Part shown: in pieces, positions 45,762 through 54,903 of the stretch
Layout: each line of letters opens with the position of its first letter
Numbering within the stretch: the stretch's first letter is position 1
NCBI RefSeq assembly: GCF_030161575.1
Contig: NZ_BSUL01000001.1
Coordinates: 2,027,809-2,091,808 of the forward strand
Origin: Arenivirga flava
Lineage (GTDB): Bacteria; Actinomycetota; Actinomycetes; Actinomycetales; Microbacteriaceae
Reading direction: 5' to 3'
DNA length: 64,000 nucleotides
Program-made: the position numbers and the translations under genes
Notes under the pieces: generated by a model
What the model was told of the DNA's origin: nothing
The model's input: the letters and a program-made list of their open reading frames with translations, nothing else
The model's database searches: none

Positions 45762-47288
45762 TCAGACCTTCGCGACCTCGATCTCGATGACGGCCCACGA
45801 CAGGGCCGGCAGCTGCGCCGAGAGCTTCGACCCGTCGATCGCCACGTCGCGCAGCGGCACTAGGCCCACCGCATCCTGCGCGTCGAGGTCGTTGGCGGTG
45901 AAGCGGTCGCCGCCCTCGGGGATCGTGAGCACCTCGGCGCGGGTCACGCGCGAGCCCTCGAGGCCGCGCAGCTGCAGCTCGACCGCCTCGCTCGCCTCCT
46001 GCGAGCGGTTCGCGATGAACAGCGCCAGGCGTCCGTGCTCCTCGTCCCAGGTCGCCGCGGCGTCGATGAGCGGGGCGTCGCCGTGCTGCGCCGTGTCGTG
46101 CACCGGGGTGTCGACGGCGAGGCGCAGGATCTCGCCGCGGGCGAGCTCGGCGGTGCGGGCGAACGGCCAGAAGATCGTCTGACGCCAGGCCGGCCCGTTC
46201 TCCTCGCTGCGGATGGGCGCGATCACGTTGACGAGCTGGGCCTGATTGGCGATCTTGACGCGGTCGCCGTGGCGCAGCAGCGAGTTCAGGAAGGTGCCGA
46301 CGACGACCGCATCCGTCACGTTGTAGCGGTCCTCGATGACCCGCGGATGCACCTGCCAGCCCTTCGAGACCTGGTGCGGCTGATCGTCGCTGTCGAGACC
46401 GCGCTGGTACCAGACGTTCCACTCGTCGAAGGAGATGTCGACGCGCTTGCGGTGCTTGCCCGCCGCCTTCACGGCGTCGACGGTCGAGACGACCTCCTCG
46501 ATGAAGCGGTCCATGTCGACGGCGCTGGCGAGGAAGCTCGTCGCGTCGCCGTCGTGCTCCTGGTAGTAGGCGTGCATCGAGATGTAGTCGACCTCGCTGT
46601 ACGCGTGGGTGAGCACCTCGTGCTCCCAGGCGCCGAAGGTGGGCATCGCGCGGTTCGAGCTGCCGACGGCGACGAGCTCGAGGCTGTCGTCGACGTAGCG
46701 CATGGCCTTCGCGGTCTCGAGGGCCAGGCGTCCGTACTCCGCGGCCGTCTTGTGTCCGATCTGCCACGGGCCGTCGAGCTCGTTGCCGAGGCACCAGAGC
46801 TTGATGTCGAAGGGGTCCTTCGCACCGTTGGCGATGCGGCGGTCGCTCAGCTCGGTGCCGCCGGGGTGGTTCGCGTACTCGACGAGCTCGCGGGCCGCGT
46901 CGACGCCGCGGGTGCCCAGGTTCACGGCCTCCATGACCTCGACGTCGGCGACGCGCGCCCAGTCGACGAACTCGTGCAGGCCGAAGGCGTTGGTCTCGAT
47001 CGAGTGCCAGGCGCCGTCGAGGCGGCGGGGCCGGTTCGGGCCGACGCCGTCCTCCCAGTTGTAGCCGGAGACGAAGTTGCCGCCGGGATAGCGCACGACC
47101 GTCGCGCCGAGCTCCTTGGTGAGCGCGAGCACGTCCTTGCGGAAGCCGCGCTCGTCCGCCTCGGGGTGGCCTGGCTCGTAGATGCCGGTGTAGACGCAGC
47201 GGCCCATGTGCTCCACGAAGGAGCCGAAGAGGCGGCGCGGCACCTCCCCCAGCGTGAAGTCGCGGTCGGCGGTGATGCGGGTGGTCAT
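45762..47288 (-). CDS. abfA: GH51 alpha-L-arabinofuranosidase
   Basis: 508 residues, start ATG 47288. Intracellular (no signal). The TIM barrel has the GH51 landmarks RRLFGSFVEHMGRCVYTGIY, VVRYPGGNFVSGYNWEDGVG, acid/base Glu in LWCLGNELDGPW (about 170) and nucleophile Glu in ISFDEWNVWY (about 290); the C-terminal beta-sandwich follows. It releases arabinose from arabino-oligosaccharides taken up by the adjacent ABC transporter. Last gene of the minus-strand operon below the LacI-type operator. Confidence 0.96.
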   Translation of the reverse strand: MTTRITADRDFTLGEVPRRLFGSFVEHMGRCVYTGIYEPGHPEADERGFRKDVLALTKELGATVVRYPGGNFVSGYNWEDGVGPNRPRRLDGAWHSIETNAFGLHEFVDWARVADVEVMEAVNLGTRGVDAARELVEYANHPGGTELSDRRIANGAKDPFDIKLWCLGNELDGPWQIGHKTAAEYGRLALETAKAMRYVDDSLELVAVGSSNRAMPTFGAWEHEVLTHAYSEVDYISMHAYYQEHDGDATSFLASAVDMDRFIEEVVSTVDAVKAAGKHRKRVDISFDEWNVWYQRGLDSDDQPHQVSKGWQVHPRVIEDRYNVTDAVVVGTFLNSLLRHGDRVKIANQAQLVNVIAPIRSEENGPAWRQTIFWPFARTAELARGEILRLAVDTPVHDTAQHGDAPLIDAAATWDEEHGRLALFIANRSQEASEAVELQLRGLEGSRVTRAEVLTIPEGGDRFTANDLDAQDAVGLVPLRDVAIDGSKLSAQLPALSWAVIEIEVAKV

Positions 47289-47334
47289 GTCTCTCCTGAT
47301 GCGTTGACGAGCGGATGGGGGTGGATGGCCGGGA

Positions 47335-48219
47335 TCACGTGCCGCCGAAGCCGGTGGTCGCGATGCCCTTGATGATCTGGCGCTGGAAGAAGAGGAACAG
47401 CACGATGAGCGGCAGCGCGGCCAGGATCGACATCGCCATGTTCTCGGCGTACTGCACGCCGAAGGCGCTCTTGACGGTCTGCAGCCCGACCGGCAGCGTC
47501 ATGAGGGTCGTGTCGTTGATGACGAGGAACGGCCAGAGGAAGTTGTTCCAGGCGCCGATGAACACGAAGATCGACACCGCCGCGAGGATCGGCCGCGACA
47601 GCGGCAGCACGATCGACCAGAACACCCGAAGCCGGCTGGCTCCGTCGACGCGGGCGGCCTCCTCGAGCTCCACCGGCAGCTGGTCGAAGAACTTCTTGAG
47701 GATGAACACCATCGCCGGCGCGATGACCTGCGGCAGGATCAGGCCCCAGTAGGTGTCGACCATGTTGAAGGCGAGCATCTGGTAGTAGAGCGGGATGATC
47801 AGCACCTGCGGCGGCACCATGATCGAGGCGATCGAGACGGCGTAGAGCCACGTGCGGCCGCGGAAGTCGAGCCGCGAGAAGGCGTAGGCGGCCATCGCGC
47901 TGGTGCCGACCGTGATGAGGGTGATCGCCACCGAGCTCAGCACGCTGTTGACCGCCCAGAGCGGCACGTTGCCCTCGGCGAGGAGCTTGGCGTACGCGGC
48001 GAAGGTGACCCCGCTCTCGCCGATCCAGCTCACGGGGGCGCTGCCCGCATCCGCCTCCGTCTGCAGCGAGGTGGCGACGGCCCAGGCGATCGGCAGCAGC
48101 CAGCTGACGGCCAGCACGACGAGCACGGCGAAGGCGGCGATGCGCCCGGCGCCGTAGCGCTTCTCCCCCGGCTTGCCGGGGCGGCGGATGGAGTCCCTCC
48201 GCGGGATCGCTACGGTCAT
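47335..48219 (-). CDS. Carbohydrate ABC transporter permease (AraQ/MalG-type)
   Basis: 294 residues, ATG 48219. Six TMs with the CUT1 EAA loop ELEEAARVDGASRLRVFWSI then VLPLSRP. Partner of the permease directly upstream (1-bp gap). Carries arabino-oligosaccharides by context. Confidence 0.93.
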   Translation of the reverse strand: MTVAIPRRDSIRRPGKPGEKRYGAGRIAAFAVLVVLAVSWLLPIAWAVATSLQTEADAGSAPVSWIGESGVTFAAYAKLLAEGNVPLWAVNSVLSSVAITLITVGTSAMAAYAFSRLDFRGRTWLYAVSIASIMVPPQVLIIPLYYQMLAFNMVDTYWGLILPQVIAPAMVFILKKFFDQLPVELEEAARVDGASRLRVFWSIVLPLSRPILAAVSIFVFIGAWNNFLWPFLVINDTTLMTLPVGLQTVKSAFGVQYAENMAMSILAALPLIVLFLFFQRQIIKGIATTGFGGT

Positions 48220-48220
48220 C

Positions 48221-49156
48221 TCAGCTCCCCTTCCGGGCCGTGATGCGGAACTGCACGAGCGAGACGAGGAGCACGACGGCGAAGAAGATGTACGACACGG
48301 CGGAGGCGTAGCCGAACCTATAGCCGGTGAAGCCGGAGTCGAAGATGTACACGATCGCCGACTGCGTCGACGGCGTGACCACCTGGTTCATCATCTGGTA
48401 GATCTGGTCGAACACCTTGAGCGAGGCCAGCACCTGCAGGATCACGACCACGACGGTGGTCGGCGCGAGCTGCGGCAGCGTGATCGAGAAGAGCTGGCGC
48501 CACTTGCCCGCGCCGTCGAGCGAGGCCGCCTCGTAGTGCTGGTCGGGGATGCCCTGGATCGCGGCGATGTAGAGCAGGAAGTTGAAGCCGACGGTCCACC
48601 AGATCGTGGCGATCACGATCGACACCATCGACAGCGACGGGTCCTGCAGCCAGGGCTGCGCGGGCAGGCCGATGCCCGTGAGCACCGAGTTGATGGCGCC
48701 GAGCTGCGGGTTGAACAGCCAGATCCAGATGAGCGACACGACCGTGGAGGCCAGCAGGTACGGCATGAAGAACGCCAGCCGCCACAGCCACTTGCCGGGC
48801 AGCCCCTGCTCGACGAGCAGCGCCATCACGAGCGCGATGAGCACGAGCGGCACGGTCGAGAGCAGCGTGAACCAGAGCGTGTTGCCGATCGACTGCCACA
48901 TCTCGGCCTCGGCGAAGGCCTCGAGGTAGTTGGCGAAGCCGACGAGGTCGCCGCCGGAGCCGGTGAGCGACTGGTCGGTGAAGCTCAGGTACAGGCCGTG
49001 GCCGATCGGCCAGAGCATGAAGACGGCGAAGAGCACGCCGAAGGGGGCGAAGAAGCCCCAGCCGGCGAGGCCGTCGCGGCGCCTGGGCCGTCTCGGCGCG
49101 GGCTTGCCGGGTGCCGGCGCCGTGGCCGGCGGGCGCTGCGTTGCGGTGGTGGTCAT
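48221..49156 (-). CDS. Carbohydrate ABC transporter permease (AraP/MalF-type)
   Basis: 311 residues, ATG 49156. A Pro/Arg-rich cytosolic N terminus of about 30 residues, then six TMs (GWGFFAPFGVLFAVFMLWPI; WLWRLAFFMPYLLASTVVSL) and the EAA loop HYEAASLDGAGKWRQLFSIT. Forms the channel with 47335-48219. No ATPase gene is present; such systems often share a genome-wide MsiK-type ATPase (established for other actinobacteria). Confidence 0.93.
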   Translation of the reverse strand: MTTTATQRPPATAPAPGKPAPRRPRRRDGLAGWGFFAPFGVLFAVFMLWPIGHGLYLSFTDQSLTGSGGDLVGFANYLEAFAEAEMWQSIGNTLWFTLLSTVPLVLIALVMALLVEQGLPGKWLWRLAFFMPYLLASTVVSLIWIWLFNPQLGAINSVLTGIGLPAQPWLQDPSLSMVSIVIATIWWTVGFNFLLYIAAIQGIPDQHYEAASLDGAGKWRQLFSITLPQLAPTTVVVVILQVLASLKVFDQIYQMMNQVVTPSTQSAIVYIFDSGFTGYRFGYASAVSYIFFAVVLLVSLVQFRITARKGS

Positions 49157-49173
49157 CCGAGGCTCCCTTGCGC

Positions 49174-50495
49174 TCAGACCGGGTTGGGCTTGCCGAGGAG
49201 CTCGTCCAGCGCCGCGCGGAAGCGGTCGATGCCCGCCTGCGGATCGGCGCCGGCGAGCAGCACGGGCTGCAGGTTCTCGGCGAAGAGGCTCTGGAAGTCG
49301 GAGCCGCTGCCGGTGAACCAGGCGGGCGGGTCGTAGTTGATGATCTCGGCGACGGCGGCGTAGTTCGCCTGCGGCAGGAGGTCGGCGTACGCCGGATCCT
49401 CGGTGACCGGCAGGTAGGCCGGCACGTGCCCGGCGCCGGCCCAGTCGAAGGAGTCCTTGAGGATCTCGGCGACGAAGCGGTAGACCTCGCGGCGCGCATC
49501 CTCGTCGACGTCGTTCTGGTGCGGCAGCACGAAGGCGTGCGAGTCGGCGTAGGCGGCCGGGGTGCCGTAGAGGTTCGGGATCGGCATGGCGTCGATCGGC
49601 AGGCCCGCGGCCTGCAGGCTCGGCAGCTCCCAGACACCCGAGAGCAGCATGCCGCTGTCGCCGCTGATGAACTCCGCCAGCGCGGTCTGGATGTCGGCGT
49701 TCGGCACGCCGCGGCTCGGGTCGACGAGCTGCTGGATGAAGCGGAACGCCTCGACCGCCGGCTCGTCGTCGATGCGCGCCTCACCGCCGATCGGCAGCTC
49801 CATCACGCCGCCCTGCTGCAGGTAGAGCGTGTACCAGAGCCGCCACATCTGGGCGCCGTCGTTGACGTAGCCGTAGGAGAGGCCGCTGCCGCCGCTGGCC
49901 TCCTTCATGGCCGTGACCATGTCGAGGAAGTCGTCGGGGCTCGTCGGCTGGCGCATCCGATCGCCCTCCATGAGGCCCGCGGCCGCGGCGTGATCGGTGT
50001 TGTAGAACAGGATGAACGGATGCGAGTCGAGCGCGATCGAGTACACGTCGCCGTCGAAGGTGCCCGACTCCCACACCCGGTCGCCGAAGTCCTCGCGGCG
50101 CACGCCGAACTCGGCGAGCAGGTCGAGATCCCAGGGGTCGAGCAGGCCGCCCGGGGCGTAGCCGGGCAGGCGCGCCGCGTGGATGATCGCCAGGTCGGGC
50201 GCGCGACCCCCGCCGAGGCCATGGCGAGCTTCGTGTAGTACGGCGGACCCCAGGTGAGCACGGTCTGGGTGACGTCGAACGTGGGGTTGGCCGCGTTGGC
50301 GCGGGCGACGAGGTCGGCCATGGTGCGGCCGTCGCCGCCGGAGAGCAGGTGCCAGAACTTGAGCGGGATCGCGCCGCTCGCGGCGCCGGGGCTCGCGCAG
50401 CTCGCGAGGCCGAGGGCTGCGAGCCCGGCGGCGGCGCCGAGCAGCAGGGTGCGGCGGCCGAGCAGGGGCCCGTCGTGCGGGATCGGTGGTGCCAT
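49174..50495 (-). pseudogene. Carbohydrate ABC transporter substrate-binding lipoprotein, frameshifted
   Basis: From ATG 50495 (AAGGAG upstream) the protein has a twin-Arg-like lipoprotein signal (GRRTLLLGAAAGLAALGLASC, lipidated Cys 33), then IPLKFWHLLSGGDGRTMADL and VTQTVLTWGPPYYTKLAMAS. The rest (DLAIIHAARLPGYAPGGLLD to the end) is one frame over. Adding one base to the CCCCC at 50207-50211 gives MASAGGRAPDLAIIH and a protein of 440 residues, normal for CUT1 binding proteins. Probably a sequencing error. First gene of the arabinoside operon. Confidence 0.88.
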
Positions 50496-50559
50496 CGCTG
50501 CACTCCTTCGTGAAGCCGGGCACCTCGTCGAGCCCGGTCCGGCCAGCAACCGCCTCCAC

Positions 50560-50577
50560 GATTACATCGTTGTAATC
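50560..50577. promoter_or_regulatory. LacI-family operator of the arabinoside operon
   Basis: GATTACA-TCGT-TGTAATC, a perfect 7-bp inverted repeat of LacI-family type, 65 bp upstream of the binding-protein start and in a locally AT-rich promoter. The LacI gene at 50930 is the obvious regulator. Confidence 0.75.
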
Positions 50578-50611
50578 GCACGTCAAGCCCCGGAGTCGCT
50601 CGTGTTGCTGA

Positions 50612-50690
50612 TGCTGCTCGCACTGCTCACACTGCTCACACTGCTCACACTGCTCACACTGCTCACGCTGCTCGCCCTGCTGCCACTGCT
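50612..50690. repeat. 9-bp tandem array (CTGCTCACA, about nine units)
   Basis: Five consecutive perfect CTGCTCACA units flanked by degenerate ones (CTGCTCGCA, CTGCTCACG, CTGCTCGCC, CTGCTGCCA). Confidence 0.85.
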
Positions 50691-50718
50691 AGCGCATCGC
50701 CCCGCCCACGTCGCCGCG

Positions 50719-50809
50719 CGAAATGACGGAGATCTGACCACGTCAAGCGCTGCACCCGCACGACACGCCGCAGTCCAGGGTCCGAGCGAGCCGGATCTCC
50801 GTCCTTTCG
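50719..50809. repeat. R3 repeat copy 3 (91 bp, diverged)
   Basis: Begins CGAAATGACGGAGATCTG and ends ATCTCCGTCCTTTCG; 14 of 15 terminal positions pair. Same length as the cores at 33671 and 33945, and the interior shares TGCACCCG and CGACACGCCG. The 42-bp tail of the other two copies is absent, so the 91-bp core is the unit. Confidence 0.8.
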
Positions 50810-50929
50810 TCACAGAGGGGGCGAGGGCCGGGAGGCTGAGGCCGGAGGGACGAGGGCCGGGAGGCGAGGGAGGGGGACGGGGACGGGCGGAGCAGGGTGG
50901 GGCAGCGCCGGACAGACTGGAGGCGGCGG

Positions 50930-51934
50930 TCAGTCGCCCGTGCTGGCGCGGAACTCCAGGTGATGGGGCACGAAGCGGGCGGCGCGCGGTGCGTCGCGGT
51001 CGAGGATGCGGCGCTCGAGCAGCTCGAGCGCCGCCGCCGCGAAGGCGCGCTTGTCGAACGCGACCGTGCTGAGCGGGGGCACACCGAATCGGCCCTCGAC
51101 GACGTCGTCGAAGCCCGCCACCACGACGACGTCGGGCACGCGGACCCCCATCCGCCACAGCTCGTGCAGCACACCGAGGGCCATCGAGTCGGTGAAGGCG
51201 AAGACCGCGTCGGGCAGGCCGTGCCGCTGCACGTGCTCGCGCAGCACCTGCGCCGCGTTCGCCGGCGTCCAGTGCACGACCTCGGCCTCGAGGGCCGGAT
51301 CGTTCGGCAAGCCGGCCTCGGCGAGCGCCTGGCGGTAGCCCTCGGTGCGCAGGCGGGCCGAGGCGATGTCGAAGTCGCGACCAGCGCTGCCGAGGGCCAG
51401 GATGCGTCGGTGCCCGCGGGCGATGAGGGCCTCCGTCATCTCGCGGGCGGCGCCGGCGCTGTCGACCGACACCGAGTCGACGAGATCCTGCTGCACCTCG
51501 CCGATCAGCACCACGGGCGGCAGCTGCACGCCCGTGACGATCGCGCTCTCCGCGAGACGTACCGGGTTGAGCACGAGGCCGTCGACCAGCTGCGCCCGCG
51601 CCCGGGAGACGAGCTCCGCCTCGCGCTGCGGCTCGGCACCCGTCTGCTCGATCTGCACGCCCCATCCGCGCTCGTGCGCCAGCTCGACGAAGGCCGCGGC
51701 GGTCTCGGCGCTGTACGCGGTGGTGAGATCGGGCAGCGCCAGGGCGATCACGCCGGACCGGCCGTTGCGCAGTCCTCGTGCGCTGAGGTTGGGCACATAG
51801 TCGAGCTCGCTGAGCGCGGCGAGCACCCGCTCGCGGGTCTCCTCGCGCACGAAGACCGTTCCGTTGATCACGTTCGAGACGGTCTTCGGCGATACGCCCG
51901 CGCGCTGCGCGACGTCCTTGACCGTGGCCCTCAT
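50930..51934 (-). CDS. LacI-family transcriptional regulator
   Basis: 334 residues, ATG 51934. N-terminal HTH and hinge VKDVAQRAGVSPKTVSNVIN and VFVREETRERVLAALSELDY, then YVPNLSARGLRNG. The periplasmic-binding-like effector domain follows (VIALALPDLTTAYSAETAAA; DGLVLNPVRLAESAIV; DAVFAFTDSMALGVLHELWR). Co-directional with and just upstream of the arabinoside operon, separated by the operator and repeats. Predicted local repressor relieved by arabinose or an arabinoside. Confidence 0.92.
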   Translation of the reverse strand: MRATVKDVAQRAGVSPKTVSNVINGTVFVREETRERVLAALSELDYVPNLSARGLRNGRSGVIALALPDLTTAYSAETAAAFVELAHERGWGVQIEQTGAEPQREAELVSRARAQLVDGLVLNPVRLAESAIVTGVQLPPVVLIGEVQQDLVDSVSVDSAGAAREMTEALIARGHRRILALGSAGRDFDIASARLRTEGYRQALAEAGLPNDPALEAEVVHWTPANAAQVLREHVQRHGLPDAVFAFTDSMALGVLHELWRMGVRVPDVVVVAGFDDVVEGRFGVPPLSTVAFDKRAFAAAALELLERRILDRDAPRAARFVPHHLEFRASTGD

Positions 51935-51965
51935 CCGGCCAGGCTAGCGGCGGCGGGTCGCGGGC

Positions 51966-53288
51966 TCAGCCGTCGCCGCGCCCTCGATGGTCGACGGTGA
52001 TCTCCTCGGACGCGATGCGCGAGTCGTCGTCATCATCCGCATGCGGGAGGGGGATCGAGCTCGTGAACAGCTCGGCGCGGCGCTCCGCTTCCTCACTGCC
52101 GGTGAAGAGGCCCTGGTGCTTGATCTGCCCGGACGGCGTCCGCTCCTCGACGACCGGCACGGGCGCGGTGACGGCGCGCTGCTCGTCCGCGGCGGGTCCG
52201 GTGGTCTGCTCCTCCACGTCGACCGTGACGGGCGCCACCCGGGGGTCCTCGGCCTGCTCCAGCCGCGTGCGGGGCATCGCGGCGGGGTTGCGGCTGTGGA
52301 TCCAGGCGACCAGCTGCTCGCGCACCAGGCAGCGCAGGTCGAAGAGCGTTCCCGCATCCTTCGCCGTCACCAGCACGCGCACGCGCACGTAGCCGTTCGT
52401 GGCATCCGTCAGCTGCAGCACCTTGGTGCGGCCATCCCAGAGGTCGGTGCCCTCGAGCACCTCGTCGAGGCGCTCACGCATGCCGTCGGGGTCGATGCGC
52501 CAGTCGAGGTCGATCTCCACGGCGCCGAGCAGCTCGCTGCTGCGGCGGGTCCAGTTCTCGAACGGGGTCGTCGTGAAGTAGGTGGAGGGGAGGACGAGGC
52601 GGCGGTCGTCCCACAGATGCACCACGACGTAGGTGAGCGTGATCTCCTCGATCTTGCCCCACTGCCCCTCGGCGATCACGACGTCGTCGACGCGGATGGC
52701 GTCGGAGAACGCCAGCTGGAACCCCGCGAACACGTTCGCGAGCGTCGACTGCGCCGCGAGGCCGGCCACGACGGAGACGAGGCCCGCGGAGGCCAGCAGG
52801 CTGGTGCCGACCGCCGAGACGCCGGGGAAGGTGAGCAGCACGCTGCCGAGGGCCAGCACCCAGATGACGACCACGGCGATGCGGTTGAGCAGATTGAGCT
52901 GCGTGTGCACGCGGCGGGCGACGCGGTTGTCGACGACGTCGAGCGGATAGCGCCCCAGCACCTGGCGGAACCCCGACGCCACCACCGCGCTGAGCAGCCA
53001 GGCCGCCGTGACGATCGTGACGATGAGCGCGACGTGGTCGATGCCGAAGGGGCGCCCCTCGTCGTCGCGGATGGGGAGGGTCGCGCTGAGCGCGATCCAT
53101 AGCAGCACGACCAGCACGAGGATGCGGAAGGGGCGCCGCAACGAGGCGGCGGGGTCGTGCGTCCATCCGCGTCGCTTCGCGAGGAGGTGGATCGGTGCCG
53201 CCGACAGCGCCCCGATCGCGAAGGCGAGCACGACGGCGGCCACGACGGCGATGGCGAACGACGGCCAGGACTGCAGGGCGAACGGCAA
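51966..53288 (-). CDS. MscS-family small-conductance mechanosensitive channel
   Basis: 440 residues, ATG 53288. Four predicted TMs, then the MscS pore helix and beta-domain: LVSVVAGLAAQSTLANVFAG, FQLAFSDAIRVDDVVIAEGQ, GKIEEITLTYVVVHLWDDRR and PSTYFTTTPFENWTR. The C-terminal third is a long acidic and Pro-rich cytosolic tail (about residues 345-440) not needed in canonical MscS. Releases solutes on hypo-osmotic shock. Confidence 0.92.
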   Translation of the reverse strand: MPFALQSWPSFAIAVVAAVVLAFAIGALSAAPIHLLAKRRGWTHDPAASLRRPFRILVLVVLLWIALSATLPIRDDEGRPFGIDHVALIVTIVTAAWLLSAVVASGFRQVLGRYPLDVVDNRVARRVHTQLNLLNRIAVVVIWVLALGSVLLTFPGVSAVGTSLLASAGLVSVVAGLAAQSTLANVFAGFQLAFSDAIRVDDVVIAEGQWGKIEEITLTYVVVHLWDDRRLVLPSTYFTTTPFENWTRRSSELLGAVEIDLDWRIDPDGMRERLDEVLEGTDLWDGRTKVLQLTDATNGYVRVRVLVTAKDAGTLFDLRCLVREQLVAWIHSRNPAAMPRTRLEQAEDPRVAPVTVDVEEQTTGPAADEQRAVTAPVPVVEERTPSGQIKHQGLFTGSEEAERRAELFTSSIPLPHADDDDDSRIASEEITVDHRGRGDG

Positions 53289-53778
53289 GGACGGACCTCC
53301 GGGGGCGCTCCGCTCCCGCGGGCCGGCGGTGCCGCTCGGGGCGGTGCCGCTCGATGGTGCCGTGGCGGATGCGGATCAGGTGGCGGGGCACATCCGCGGG
53401 CCCCTCGGGAACGCACCACGGTATTTGGGCGGCGGCATCTCGTCGGCCGGCGCTGCGCATCCGCTCACGGGTCTCTGCGCGGGTGTTCAGGGTGCGGGTG
53501 TTCAGGGCGAGGGCGGTCTGGCGCTGCGCGGACGAGGTTGCGCTCGTCGCGCTCGCCGACCCGCCGAGGGGGCAGTAGTCGCGCCTGCCGACCCTCGGAA
53601 GGGCACTTACCGACCCCTCGCCAGGGGCCGACCCGCGCGCGCTCCGAGCCGCGGGGCCGCCCCGTGCCGCGGGATGCGGGCGCTCCACATGGCGAGGACG
53701 GCTCCTCCACAGCCGTACCGAGCACACAGGTCGAAGCTGCCATCGGCCGGGAGGGCCGCGGCCGAGCAGGCTGACGGC
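53289..53778. other. 490-bp spacer between MscS and the endonuclease-like gene
   Basis: No gene. Holds GGTGCCGCTCG repeats (53325-53360), a GCATCCGCTC word at about 53457, a GTGTTCAGGGTGCGG/GTGTTCAGGGCG pair (53485-53512) and R1 copy 3 (53565-53620). The divergent promoters must lie at the two ends; CACGGTATTTGGG near 53419 is the AT-richest spot. Confidence 0.65.
53565..53620. repeat. 56-bp palindromic repeat, family R1, copy 3
   Basis: CGAGGGGGCAGTAG at the left and TTACCGACCCCTCG at the right; 56 bp. Confidence 0.75.
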
Positions 53779-54684
53779 ATGCCCCGCATCCCGCTCCCTC
53801 CTCCGCTTCGCGACGGCGCGTTCTCCACGGCGCGTGCAACCGGCCTCGGATTGAGCCCCGGTCGGCTCCGCGGCCGCGATCTCCTCGCGCCGCATCGTGG
53901 GGTGCGCATCCCCACCGCCCTGGATGCGTCGGCGGAGGATCGTGCGGCGCCGCTCAGCAGCGAGCGGCGCTGGTTCAGCCATCTCAGCGCGGCGCGCATC
54001 TGGGGGTGCCCGCTGCCTCCGCACGTCGATCTCCGCGCGCACCTCAGCGCGCATCGCAGGGCCCCTCGGGTCGCCGGCGTGGTGGGGCACAAAGCGCCGC
54101 CGCACGCCGCGCCGGTGCGTCGCCGGGGGCTGCCGGTTTCCGATCCGATCACGACCTGGCTGCAGCTCGCGGTGGTGCTGCCCTTCGACGAGCTGGTTGC
54201 CTGCGGCGACCATCTCGTCCACCGTCCGCGCTACCCGAACCGCGCCGATCCGCGTCCGTACGTGGATCGGGAGGCGCTCGTCGCCGCGGCGGCCGAGTAC
54301 CGCGGGCGCGGCGCGATCATGGCCCGCGCTGCGGCAGCAGCGGTGCGCAGCCACGCCGCGTCGCGGCCGGAGACCCTCATCCGCCTGCTGCTGGAGCGGT
54401 CCGGGCTGCCCATCCCCGAGCTGAACGCGGATGTGTACGACGCGGACGGGAACTGGATCGCGTACTGCGACCTCGTGTTCCGCGACGCGAAGGTCGCGGT
54501 CGAATACGACGGCGACCAGCACCGCACCGACCGGCGCCAGTACGAGCGCGACCGGCAGCGGCTCGATGCCCTGGCGGACGCCGGATGGAACGTCATCCAC
54601 GTGCGAGCGGATGCGCTGTTCAACCATCCCGCCTCAGTGGTGGCCCGTGTCCGAAGGGCGCTCGAGGCGTCAAGGGGGCAGTAG
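53779..54684 (+). CDS. Endonuclease-domain (Vsr/DUF559-like) protein
   Basis: 301 residues, start ATG 53779 (GAGCAGG upstream). The N-terminal 190 residues are Arg/Pro-rich with a winged-helix-like start (FSTARATGLGLSPGRLRGRD LLAPHRGVRIP), as in AbiEi-like proteins. The C-terminal 100 residues have a PD-(D/E)XK core: RPETLIRLLLERSGLPIPEL, IAYCDLVFRDAKVAVEYDGD and RYERDRQRLDALADAGWNVIHV-like closing strand (here QYERDRQR). Such proteins are common in Microbacteriaceae but uncharacterised. Its last codons and TAG stop lie within an R1 repeat. Confidence 0.8.
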   Translation: MPRIPLPPPLRDGAFSTARATGLGLSPGRLRGRDLLAPHRGVRIPTALDASAEDRAAPLSSERRWFSHLSAARIWGCPLPPHVDLRAHLSAHRRAPRVAGVVGHKAPPHAAPVRRRGLPVSDPITTWLQLAVVLPFDELVACGDHLVHRPRYPNRADPRPYVDREALVAAAAEYRGRGAIMARAAAAAVRSHAASRPETLIRLLLERSGLPIPELNADVYDADGNWIAYCDLVFRDAKVAVEYDGDQHRTDRRQYERDRQRLDALADAGWNVIHVRADALFNHPASVVARVRRALEASRGQ

Positions 54685-54726
54685 ATGCTCGTGCGGCGCC
54701 TTCGGAGGACATTGTCCGTCCCCTCG
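54671..54726. repeat. 56-bp palindromic repeat, family R1, copy 4, overlapping a stop codon
   Basis: Begins CAAGGGGGCAGTAGATGCTC and ends ATTGTCCGTCCCCTCG. The TAG at 54682-54684 inside the conserved GCAGTAG block is the stop of the endonuclease-like gene. Confidence 0.75.
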
Positions 54727-54862
54727 CTCGCTCGGAATGCCTCGCTCGCGCGGAGTCCCTCGCTCGCGCGGAGTGCCTTGCGCGGGCGGGCGGGCTGCGC
54801 AGCCTCCCGAGCGGCGGGACCCGGGGCGCCGGACCCGCGCATCCGCCCCGGCTCCGCGCGGA

Positions 54863-54868
54863 TAGACT
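54863..54868 (+). promoter_or_regulatory. purL -10 box (TAGACT)
   Basis: GGATAGACTCGACCCGTC followed by GGCCGCCCC and then CAGGAG before the GTG. Nearly the same promoter and leader as purS (39250). Confidence 0.65.
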
Positions 54869-54903
54869 CGACCCGTCCGGCCGCCCCGCCCTCAGGAGCC
54901 TGC

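Larger units (their letters stand above)
50578..50929. other. 352-bp repeat-rich spacer between the arabinoside operon and lacI
   Basis: No gene. It contains a 9-bp tandem array (50612-50690), R3 copy 3 (50719-50809), and a purine-rich strand (GAGGGGGCGAGGGCCGGGAG-type repeats) to about 50905. Confidence 0.75.
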
